Below, one piece after another: positions 25,138-35,010 of a stretch of 64,000 bases of DNA (position 1 is its first letter; each line of letters opens with the position of its first letter). The stretch comes from Crocodylus rhombifer (taxonomy: Eukaryota > Chordata > Crocodylia > Crocodylidae). Below the pieces are notes generated by a model. That model was not told the origin of the DNA. It saw only the letters and a program-made list of their open reading frames with translations, and searched no databases. The position numbers and the translations under genes were made by a program. The stretch covers positions 124,001 through 188,000 of the forward strand of contig JAVSML010001016.1 of assembly GCA_038503035.1 (NCBI GenBank), given 5' to 3'.

Positions 25138-26589
25138 TGTAGCAGGCTCACCTTTCAGAGCTTGGGTTGAGTCCCAGGCTTGAGATCCTGCTGTTTTGAT
25201 TGGTGAAGCCCATCCACCAATCAGGAGGCAGCAGGAGAAATAGTCATGCCCCTTTCCTGAGGGGATGGGGACAGGAGCTCCTCTAGACCTGATTGAAGAC
25301 TGTAAGCTGTCAGGTCCAGAAGACTCCAGGGGCAGAGCCCTAGAGCATATAAAAGGAGCTGCGTGCCCAGTATGAGAGAGGTGCAGTGAGAGACTCAAGA
25401 AGAGCAAAGCCAAGAAAAGCTGGGGAGCTCCACACAGTGGGCCATAGTTCCAAGGCTCCTGCCACTGGAGGAGCAGCCTTGGGAGTAGTGCAAGACCACT
25501 TGAGATGTTGACAGAGCACAGGGATGGTGCATGGAGACCCAGCCCTGGGAGCGGTGTGAAACTGCTCAGGCCCATCACAGTGCATGGTTTGGTGCACAGA
25601 GCCTAGGCTTTGGGAGCCGCAAGCGGCAGCTCGAGCCTGCAACCACAGCAAGGCCTTGAGGGCCTCATTCTGGCCCCAACTTCTGGCAAGCAGCCAGGTC
25701 CCACAGTGCGCAGGATGGCACATGGACCCAAGCCTTGGGACCCAGGGAGCAGCGGAGGCTGCTTGGGTTAGCCACCCAGCTTGAGGACTGATGGAAGGAT
25801 GGAGCCTGAAGGACCCAGCCTGTGCTAAAAGAGCCCTCAGTGCTGAAGCCAGGGCATGGGGAAATAGTAGTGCTGCAGTGTGAGGCCCAGTGTCCAGAAG
25901 CCAGCAGTGATGGTGCAGCACCTGAGAGAAGATGAGCCCTTGGTGCCCAGAGCGAGGCACATGGTGAGGAGGAGCCCAGTGGCATAGGAGAGGCCTGGAG
26001 AGGCACTCCAGCAGAGGAGACCCCATCAAACTGCTCCCTGACCACCACCACATAAGGGACCATGAGTCATTGGGCCTTTGGGTCCCACACAGGAAAAACA
26101 TTTGGAGCAGGCAAACCCAGAGAAGGGGCTGGGTGAGCAGCCCCCTGCCTAGCCAAGGCCATAAGGGGAGGGGCCCATGGTGCTTCCTGGACACCCCACC
26201 CAAGGGACCCCGTTGGATGGAGGACTATCCCTTGTCATGGGTCTGGGACTATATTAAAGAATAGATGTTAAGATTGTTCATGTTTGTGCCTTATATTTTG
26301 TGATTGAAATGTTGTATTGTAATGTTGTAAATAGGTTATTTAGGGTTTGACCTTGGTTATTGGTTAATGTTCCCTATGTAAATATATGTGTAGGACATTT
26401 AGTTTTATATTTATGTATATTATAACTCAATAAATTGTATATAGTTAAGAACTTCGAGGCTTGGGTTAACTCTATAGAGGAAAGAGATATCTGCTTGAAA
26501 TTCTGGCATCTGTCTCACAGCGCCCTCTCCTGCCTACCCATTCCATCCTACTGAGAATAGGGCACACCCTTGGGTGTACCCAGGTTACA
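25138..26589 (+). mobile_element. Solo LTR, TG...CA with 4-bp target duplication
   Basis: A 1452-base block begins TGTAGCAGG and ends GGTTACA, flanked by TATG (25134-25137 and 26590-26593). It has a CCAATCAGG box near 25218, a TATA box TATAAAA at 25348-25354, and a polyadenylation signal AATAAA at 26429-26434 about 160 bases before the end, which is the U3-R-U5 order. No internal retroviral genes flank it, so recombination between two LTRs probably left this solo copy. The 4-bp duplication fits a gammaretrovirus-like (ERV1) origin, but the family cannot be named. Confidence 0.75.
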
Positions 26590-26593
26590 TATG

Positions 26594-27712
26594 GCTTTCT
26601 TTTGGATTTGCTGTGGCATCCTATTGGCCTACCTCAAAAAGGACTGTCTGCTCTTCAGATTTCCTACCCTGATGCTATTTCTTCCACTGAGTCCTGTCAG
26701 GCTCAGCATAACAACAGATTGAGTCTAGTCTTACAGGCAAGTAGCTTCAATTTGCTTGACTTTGCTCCATTCCCCACAAATGACAAATTTTGAAGGGAGG
26801 AGGACTAACAAAATGATGAAACCAGAAATGTCAGAAATAGATATGCACGTCTTTAGAATTCTTTAGTACTGTATTATCTATTGTACTTCAGAATGGTGAC
26901 TTTTTGATTTAATAGTAAGATGCCTAGTAGGATCTGGGGAAGAATGGATCACAACAACTCAACATGAACTACCCCTCAAAAAAAAAATGTAATTTTGAAT
27001 ACTGCATTGAGAAAAGTACTGTAAGCAAGGCACAAGATGTGGCATTACCATTGTAGTTGGCCCTGGTTAGGGCTCAGCTGGAGTACTATGTCCAACTTTG
27101 GTTGCTACTCTTTTATAAGGATATAGAAAAACTGGGGAGGTTCCAGAGAAGAGCATCAATATGACAAAAGGAATGCAAACCACCTGTGGATAGGATGAAA
27201 AGACTAGTATGTTTAGTGTTTACAAAAAGAGATATTAAGAGGAGAAATACTTGCAGTTTTCAAATAATTGAAAAACTGTCATAAAGAGGAAAACCAACTG
27301 TTCTTATTTGCCAGAGAAGGCAGGAAGCATAGCAATAGTTTAAGCTGCGCACAGATTTAGAACAAATCTCAAGAAGAACCATGTAAGTGAAAGAACAGCA
27401 AGAGAATAGAACAAACTATGTAGGAAAGCTATGAAATTTCCTCCATTGGTCCACATCCAGATAACTGAACATGTGCCTGTTGTGGTGCCTCAAAGCAGTT
27501 TGAGACACGGCAAGAGGCATGCTCAGAATGAAAAAATATTCCCTGCACTGCATATTTGCAGCACAGACTCTAAATTTAACACCAGGAAATCCCGGTATAA
27601 CAAAATAACACATTGGGGAAAAGTGGCATAGAGTGGGCTCATGGAGCATGCCCTGAAGCAATTGAAGCCTGGGTCCTGCAGACAGACGCTCTAGCATGTG
27701 GCCAGTGTCTGT
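26594..27712. other. Intergenic DNA including a degraded CR1 fragment
   Basis: At about 27060-27260 the plus strand contains CTCAGCTGGAGTACTATGTC and GGTTCCAGAGAAGAGCATCA, a decayed piece of the CR1 reverse transcriptase end. The first part may continue the antisense CR1 interrupted by the LTR at 26589, but the match is weak. No gene is seen. Confidence 0.5.
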
Positions 27713-28122
27713 TAGGGCTGTGCAAAGCTTCAGTCACTGATTTGATTCAGCAGAGATTTGGCTTGATTTGGCAGCCAAATCAACAATTCAGATCTGGCTG
27801 CCAAATATCTGGCAGATATCTCCAAAAAGCATTTTCTTTTTGCTATAAGTTGCTTGTTAACCTTTTTGGTTCTGGCCATCACGCCGCCCCACCATCCCAA
27901 TGTTCACAAGCCATACCTGGTACCTTGAGGCATGTAGAAAAAACACTTAAAGCTGTGTCTATGTCCAAATCACTGATTCTCTGAATCAGCATTAAATCTT
28001 CAGATTTGGATTTGGCCAAGTCAAATCAGGACAGTGATCTGAATCAATGAATCGAATCACTGTCCCCCAATTTGGGCTGAATCTGAAATCGAATCGAATA
28101 CAGCCCTTTTTGCACACCCCTA
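27713..28122. mobile_element. Short deletion derivative of the 6355-7144 hAT family
   Basis: The ends are TAGGGCTGTGCAAAGC and, inverted, TAGGGGTGTGCAAA. Flanking 8-mers GTGTCTGT (27705-27712) and GTGTCTAT (28123-28130) match at 7 of 8. The right half shares long near-identical text with 6919-7090 (for example TGTTCACAAGCCATACCTGG), but the GC-rich foldback core is missing, leaving 410 bases. Confidence 0.8.
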
Positions 28123-28130
28123 GTGTCTAT

Positions 28131-30214
28131 GGCTGCTGCATGTCCTTGCTGCTCCAGCATGCTGCGTGCTGAGGCAGATAGAAGGAGGGCAGTGTCTCAG
28201 ACACAGGCTCTGTCCATGGTAAGCAGAGACGTCGGGGGACTGTGTGTGGGGAGGACTGTGTGGGGGTGGTGGGTGCTGCTCAAGATGGGTGGGTCCACTT
28301 GCACATGGGGCACATGGAGGCAGGAACCAGCCTAGCCCAATAATGTATGTCTTCTCTCTGTGGTGCCGGCAGCCATGGGTGGTAGCAAGAGCTGGCCTGG
28401 TTCTGCTCAAAGATGTGCTCCAGTGGGCCAGGCCAGCACTATATGCCATGTGCCACCCCCAGGTCTGAGGTGGTACTGCACTGCCAGGGTTCTCTGCCAG
28501 GAATGGGCTATGAGCACCCTGACAGCCACTGCTGGCTGCTGTGCGGGGTGAACTGTGTGCCATGGGGGGGGGGCAGGTGGGGGACCCACCCCTTCTAAGC
28601 AGTCTCCCCCACTCCCACACCCACGAAACCCCATCCACATACCCACCCAGGCTCCTGCACAAGTCGCACACTGCCCCCACATACCTCACCCCCACAAAGC
28701 CTACACCCCCACACACCTTTCCCCCCAACAAATCTCACACCCTGCATGCTCAGCCACCAGATGGGACAGGACAGGACCTGTTGGTAGGAGCCACAGTTGC
28801 AAGAGCAACTCCCACACTGCAGCCCTGCACTGTTCCCACACTGGTGCTGGGACATGTGGCCCCAGCCTGGGGGTGGGGGGGAGGCTCCTAGTCCCAGGTA
28901 CCATTTGGAGTATGTGATGGGCTGGGGGGTGGGTGGAGCTGGAAGCAGGGATGCATGTGTGAGAGAGAGAGATGGGAGTCAGGGATGGGGGAGAGCTTTG
29001 GGTAGGAGAGGCCAACAAAGCCAGTCTTAGAGCCTGACCCCCGACCCCCGCCTCCTAGAGCAGCCTATGCAGGGGGGGAGGTCAGCTTGGAAGGAAAGGG
29101 GATTGCCCAGCCCAGTCTCTGAGGCCCAGTTGAGGGCTTCCTAGGAACAGCATGGGGATCACTGGGGCCTGAGCACAGAAAGCAGAACAGCAAGGGCTGG
29201 CACAGCTCAGAGAGAAAGCAGCGGGTTGGACAGCTGCAGCTAGACTCAGGTCCTGGTGCTGGAATGGAGCTGCTGCAGAGATGGAGCTAGAGGGGGCAGG
29301 AGGGAGTGAGGGTCACTGCCATGGCTGTGGCTTGGGAGTGAAGGACAAGGGCAGGGCACCAGCATATCAGTGCTGCTCAGTGTTCCACATCCTGGTGAGC
29401 AAAGAGGGTAGGGACAGCTCTGATTTTTCTATGATAAAAAAAAACCAAAAGCACATGCCAAAGTGCATAGATTTTAGAATTTGTTTTATTATGATGACAG
29501 AAGTACTGGTAGGCTTCTGAACTGTTTTAAACTGTAAATATATCAATAAAACATTGCCCAACTGATCACTCTATACATAGTGATGTTTCATTTTAATTGC
29601 AGAAGAACATGGATTTGGGATATTTTAATGAGAGAATTTGGGGGGGGGGGTTATCAGAGAATTTGCAATTTTTAAACAAGGAACACCAGGATCTCTGTGA
29701 GGCAAATGGTGGGACCTGGACAGAGGAGCCTGCCCAGGAACAGCACTGGGGACACAGCTAGAGTGTAAATGAGGTGGCTGACCTCCAGCTGGGGCCATGA
29801 GGAGAAACTTTGACCATTTAAAGTGGAGCACCGCAAGGAACACATCTTCTGGGTGATAGCTGCCCAGATGGCAGAGTGGGGACACCAAAAGACATGACAG
29901 TAGTGCTGTCCAAAGGCCAACAGTGCAACCATAGCCCACACTGGCAGCTGGCCCAGAGGTGCAGGTGGCTCTGCTGCAGTGCCTGTAATACAGCACAGGC
30001 AGCTGTGTGGTCCCTGTCTGGATCTGGCAGGCATGCAACCATGGGGCCACAAGTCCAAGGAGGTGGATGCTGTCTCAGGTGGCAGCAGGTCACAGCCAGG
30101 CAGCAGCCCCCACTGCCAAACTGCTGCAATGGGTAGAGGGTGCAGGGGCCACTCTAGGTTAGAGCTCATTGACAGAAAGCTCCCACCTGGAATTGAAATT
30201 GGGTATAGGATGGG
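28131..30214. other. GC-rich intergenic block, unidentified
   Basis: About 2 kb of GC-rich DNA with G-runs (for example 28566-28573 and G10 near 29641-29650) and C-rich runs on the plus strand (about 28590-28740). Open frames occur on both strands without recognisable domains or codon bias. It is probably repeat-derived, but no ends could be identified. Confidence 0.4.
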
Positions 30215-31100
30215 CAGGCAGCCTCTTCAACCTTAACCTCAACAGACTCAAGTCCAAAACAAAGACCATGACAACATCCATAATGGAGCTCTAGTATGCA
30301 GATGACAATGCTGCCATGCTCAATCTGAAACAGACCTCCAAACCATTCTAAATGTATTTTCAGAAGTCTACGAGAGTATTGGCTTAACTCTAAACTTCAG
30401 GAAAATGCAAGTCCTCTACCAGCCTGTTCCAAATGGAGAACCAACACCCTGCCCCCCATTCAAATTAATGGATAATTGGTGGAGAACATGGATCACTTTG
30501 CCTATCTTGGAAGCCATTTTTCATCAAAAGGATCTTTCTCTGCAAGATCCTTTGGATTAGCTGGGAGGATAGATGCAGAAACATCAGTGTCTTGGCCGAA
30601 GCAAATTCCAACAGCACTGAGGCCACGATCATCCAAAACTAACTTTGCTGGACAGGGCATGCTCACATGCCTGACTCCTGCCTTCCAAAGAGAATCTTTT
30701 TCTTACAGCTGAAAGAAGGTCAGCGAAGTAGTGGAGGACAAACAGAGTGCTTCAAAGACACCTTGAAAGCAAACATGAAGAGGTGTAACATTGACATCAA
30801 CACTTGGGAGACCCTTACTTAGGCCCAACTAAAATGGATAAAGCTTTTTGGGAGGGACCTTAATACCTTGAAACAACTCGTCGAAAGGCAGAAGAGGAAA
30901 AGAGGAACAGGTGAAAAGAACATCAAAACATCCAATGCAGCAACACAGTACCCATCCTTCCTGGAAACACCTGTCCTCACTGCAACAAGACATGTGGATC
31001 TGGAATTGGTTTATGGAGCCACTATTAAGAGCCTTGGAAGACAATCTTACTCATTGGCAAGTGATCACCCATCATCATCATTATTGAATGTGTCTTGTTT
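30215..31100 (+). pseudogene. Non-LTR retrotransposon fragment, 3' part of the ORF
   Basis: The translated plus strand around 30215-30480 contains the reverse transcriptase catalytic motif YADD (about 30295-30306), preceded by RLKSKTKTMTTSIMEL-like sequence and followed by LTLNFRKMQVLYQPVP. After a frameshift come DHFAYLGSHFSSKG and WAGHVLRMPDS-like words. A Cys-Cys-His-type zinc-finger remnant (CPHCNKTCGS) lies near 30972-31001. Stops and frame changes show it is dead. The clade is not CR1; it resembles another LINE group I cannot name with confidence. Confidence 0.7.
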
Positions 31101-31164
31101 TAAAACTCTTTATGTTATTACCTTGCTCTTCTCTTTGCAGTTATACCTTGAATATAAAGTGAAA

Positions 31165-31300
31165 TCATTGAAGAGTCATAGGGTTGGAAGGAACTTCAGG
31201 GGCCATCTAGTCCAATCCGCTGCATGGATGCTGGGTGCATTATTTCTAAACCATTGCAGGTCTATCAAACTTCTTCTTGTAAACCCCCAAGGGCGCATCC
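31165..31300 (-). repeat. CR1-like 3' tail, antisense
   Basis: The plus strand reads CATAGGGTTGGAAGGAACTT followed by CCATCTAGTCCAATCC, the reverse of the standard CR1 3' end. It lies between two pieces of another LINE. Confidence 0.7.
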
Positions 31301-31366
31301 ATACATGCAGGCACATGAGCTTGCAGCAGCTCAAACAGCAGCAACAAATTTGTGGTGGACATTTGT

Positions 31367-31885
31367 GCACAGCTGCTATTATTACTATCTTCAAGAAGGG
31401 GGACAAAGCTGATTGCAGAAACTGCCAAGGCATCTTATTGTTGGCCACTGCTGGGAAAGTCATCTCCCATATCCTCGCTAACTGCCTTATCCCACTTGAG
31501 GAAGAAATTCTTCCAGAATATCAAAGCAGCTTCAGACCATCTAGAGGAACTGTGGACGTGATCTTTACAGCACGTCAAATCTAGGTGTCATGAGCAAAAT
31601 TGACTTCTCTATTTGGCCTTCATCAACCTCTCTAACGCCTTCAATTTTATAAACCGTGAAGCCCTAAAATCCTGTCCAAAATTGGCTGCCCAAACAAGTT
31701 CATCAGTATTCTGAGACTCCTCCGTGACAACATGTCAGCAAAGGTTCTCAGCAACAGGAATCAAACAGAACCATTGAGGTCAAAACTGAAGTGAAGCAAG
31801 GTTGCGTCATTGCTACAACTTTGTTTTCTGTCTTCATCTCCCCCATAATGCACCTTGTCAATATATTCATGTGACTGGGCCTCAG
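31367..31885 (+). pseudogene. Non-LTR retrotransposon fragment, N-terminal reverse transcriptase part
   Basis: The frame beginning near 31377 reads TIFKKGDKADCRNCQGILLL, then GKVISHILANCL, ILPEYQSSFRPSRGTVD and FTARQ, a clear LINE reverse transcriptase fingers/palm segment. After a frameshift, AFINLSNAFNFINREAL-like sequence follows. It comes from the same type of LINE as 30215-31100, but in the ORF it precedes that part, so the order on the chromosome is shuffled. Confidence 0.75.
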
Positions 31886-32799
31886 TGATCATCTTGTCCA
31901 GTCCAAGATGTTTGTGACTCCTGAGTATATTCATGAAATGTGGATCCCTGCTTCTGTTTCCACTGAATTCAAAGGCAAAAGCCTAATTAGTTTAAATGAA
32001 ATAAGGATTGAGGCTTTGGAAAACTGCTTGCTTTTAAACTGAGGTTTCCAAAACCAGGAAGAGCTGAACACCTGCTGTAAAGCATAGAGGATTTCTAACT
32101 GAGTAAAGGCAGTCGCAGAAGAGTGAACTCAGCACCTGTCAGGATCAGGCCCTCAGTTTAAAGAGAAGAAATATGGCAATACAATCATGACCTCAGTTTA
32201 GAGAGAAGAAAGACTGCAGTAGGTAGACCCAGTGTAAATATTTGTTTTATTTTCCAGCAGGTGAAGAAAGTGTTTCGACTTATTTATCTGTTTTGTTTCA
32301 ACTCAGTTTGTAGCCTTTGTCTTGCTGGGCTGCAAGATTATGCATTGGGATTTTGAGTGCATTTGTGTGCCTGAATGAAATCAGAGCATGCTTGCTCTAA
32401 GGGAAATTTGTTGCTTTTGTTGCTTGCTGTGATGCTGCCACTGTTGATTGAAAGCAACCTGCTGTGGCTGCTGCTGAAATTATTGAAGACTTCAATAGGC
32501 TGACTGACAGCACTTGGAGTAGGATAAAATAGCATTAAAGGGAAAATGCAGAGGTAGAATTATACTGGTGGAGCAATATGTTGTTTATATAAATTGTTAT
32601 TAATATGAACCCAATTGAGACCCTTTCTCACATGAAAATGGAACTCACTTTTAATGATGGAGTTACCCATATAAGCGCTCCTCAACCCGAGAAAGGTTCT
32701 GCAATACAGCCGTCTAGTTCCATCAGCCTTCATCTGACAGTACATTAGGGGCCCGATCTTGGGAGCAGCCAAGTCCCCACAGCTCCCACTGGCTTCATT
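31886..32799. other. Intergenic DNA, no feature recognised
   Basis: AT-rich sequence with two similar short stretches, TCAGTTTAAAGAGAAGAAA and TCAGTTTAGAGAGAAGAAA, near 32153 and 32193. No gene is seen. Confidence 0.5.
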
Positions 32800-33005
32800 T
32801 TAGTCTAGTGAATAGGACACTAAGATCTGGAATCAGGAAAGCTGGATTATATTTCAGTCTCTGCTGTAGACATTTCCTGTGACCTTCTTTGTGCATTTCC
32901 TTTCCCTTTTGTCTATCAGGTCTCTTTAAACTGTTACTATATAGTTCCTAGCACACTGACACCCTTAAGCACTACTGTTACACAAATAACAAACAACAAC
33001 AGTAA
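32800..33005 (+). repeat. MIR-like SINE, nearly full length
   Basis: The order of words is that of MIR: TAGTGAATAGGACACTAAGA (tRNA-like head), GGATTATATTTCAGTCTCTG (B-box and core), then CTGTGACCTTCTTTGTGCAT, and a tail with TTCCTAGCACACTGACACCC and ACAAATAACAAACAACAAC. It is diverged but recognisable. Confidence 0.65.
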
Positions 33006-33661
33006 AAATGGCATAAAAGGTCACCTCTTGAAATCTAATCACCAAAACATTCAAAATCTCTCTTTTGGCTAAAAAGTCTAATAAAAGATGACATCACTCA
33101 ACAGGCAAAAAGGGTAATTAGCTTGATTATACCTTGAACACACAACTCACAGCAAGGAGCTGTACTTCCCGGAAAGAGCACTCTAAGTATTTTTGGAGAA
33201 TGCTCAGAACCACTCTTCACTGACATGGGGGGGTCAGGCAAAATTCATGTGTCAAAAAATTTCAGATGTTGCATATAGAGTTTTTACCACCATAATACTC
33301 ATCTAGATACCAAGGTATTTAATAGATAATCTACTACCTAAAAGTATTTACATTCAGAATGGGATACTAGATTTGAGACATGAAAAGACACGATCAAATC
33401 CCAAAAAATTATGTTAAAGAATTGCCCCATTAGGTTAGGTTGTTATTTATCATTTTTATAGGCCTCAGCCAAAATGAAATAAGGTGAAGCAGACATAGTC
33501 ACTTCAAAAGATATATCTGGAATCAGTGGGGTTGCATGGGCTTATATTGGGTATGAAGTTTGGTTGCATGGACCCTATTCACTGTTTTTTGTACCTTGTA
33601 CATTTTTTTTTTTTAACTCTAGAGCTAAAAAATGCGTGAAAGCACAAGGTAGGACTCCCTG
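33006..33661. other. Intergenic AT-rich DNA
   Basis: No gene or repeat is recognised, apart from a T-run at about 33603-33614. Confidence 0.5.
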
Positions 33662-34900
33662 TGTCCCACTTCCTCTGGGGTAACTGAGAAATTACCCCAC
33701 AGTAAACAGAATCTATGTTGCAGAAATTTAGCAGTTGTTTTATTCAGAAGCAAACTACCCTGTTTAGGATGCCACTTAACAGAGGATAGAACAGACACGT
33801 GTAACCCGAGCAGTCCCCTCTCCAATTGAGGGGAATCAGAGCAGGTGCACGAGCACTGTGAGAGGTGTAGGGACCCTCTTCCCCCTATAGAGCAGAGCCA
33901 GATCACCAACGGGGACTTAACCATACACCTTTTAATGACAGAACCAGTGATTGGAACATAACCTATATAAACCAGGGGGTGTGGGGGACACTACAATGCC
34001 CCAAGGGGACAGGATTCAATAAAGGTTACACATTCACATTCATAGAGATATTCATCTAGTTACAAAAGACAGGTTTAACAAAATATAACATGCAAACAAC
34101 ACAATAAACAATACCGATTAACAAAATATAAAATGAACAAAATACAAAACACCAAATGACAAGAGATATAGGGTGTAGGTACCTGCAGGGGGAAAACACA
34201 ATGACCCCTTCCACTCCAACAAGAATTTCTCCCGTCACTTCACTCACCCCTGCTTGACTCAGCCAGAACTTGACCTCAGATCTCTCACATGGTAAGCAGA
34301 AACTCTACCACACAGCCACCACGGCTGGGCCTGTTCCAGACTGCCAGGGCTTCTGACCTTCTGGAAGCCCCTGCCTCATGTCATGCTGCCCTGCCTCTTG
34401 CTGGAGAAACTGGAAGTGGAGCTGGGAGGCTCTCAGGTCACTGCACAGCTTTCTGCTGGAGCCAGGTGGGGAACCTCTCCTGCTGTCTGCAGCCTCTTGC
34501 TGGGGATCCTGGAGCCCAGCAGGGAGCCTCTCCGGCTGACTGCATGCCGTGCTGCCCCAGCCTCTCGCTGGGGATCCTTTCCTGCTGGCCACGCTGCTGA
34601 GAGTTCAACTGCTGCCTGCAGGTCCTGCTCCTTCAGGCTCTTCTGGGGCAACTGCTTCCACCCGCTGGCCCAGCTCTTGCCAGCTCTTTGAAACTCCTTC
34701 CTCGTTGTCCTGAGCAGGTCTCTTGAGTCAGCTGCGCTGCCCCTTTTATCCGCCTCCAGGTGACCCGAGGGGCCAATCAGGGGACATGGAGGGTGAGTCT
34801 CTGGAGCCTGATTGGTGAGGAAAGGGAATCCCAAGCCCTCCAATCATTTTTTACCCTTTCAAAACCCCTGGGTCAAATCACTACCAGCTAGCCCATCACA
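33662..34900 (-). mobile_element. Antisense LTR-like block containing a tRNA-like segment
   Basis: On the minus strand the block starts TGTGATGGGC (34900) and can be read to GGGACA (33662), giving TG...CA ends. The minus strand carries GATTGG/CCAAT motifs (about 34770-34830), a TATA-like ATAAAAGG at about 34743-34750, and AATAAA at 33744-33739. Flanking 4-mers CCTG and CATG match at 3 of 4, so the left limit is uncertain. A plus-strand TATATAAA (near 33963) and AATAAA (near 34018) also occur, so two overlapping elements are possible. Confidence 0.4.
34250..34325 (-). repeat. tRNA-derived segment (SINE head or tRNA pseudogene)
   Basis: On the minus strand, GTGGCTGTGTGGTAGAG resembles a tRNA D-arm and A box, and GGTCAAGTTCTGGCTGAG about 40 bases later resembles a T-arm and B box. 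The spacing fits a tRNA, and the sequence is closest by eye to a glycine-type tRNA. The acceptor stem does not close convincingly, and an AT-rich tail follows. I read it as a tRNA-derived SINE head and not as a functional gene. Confidence 0.45.
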
Positions 34901-35010
34901 CATGTTACTGTTGCCTTGATTCAACTGACATGCAGTGAATACCTCTCCTTCTTTAACTCAATGTAGTTGGTTCACTTGTCCACAGCCTTTGCTTTGGCAG
35001 TGATTTACAC

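Noticed and set aside
30868..31584. A 238-codon open frame as an intact gene
   Set aside because: It joins a LINE C-terminal remnant, a CR1 tail and a LINE reverse transcriptase piece. It is a chance fusion of dead repeats.
34250..34325. Functional tRNA gene
   Set aside because: A and B boxes are visible, but no convincing acceptor stem or clean anticodon loop; it is better read as tRNA-derived repeat.
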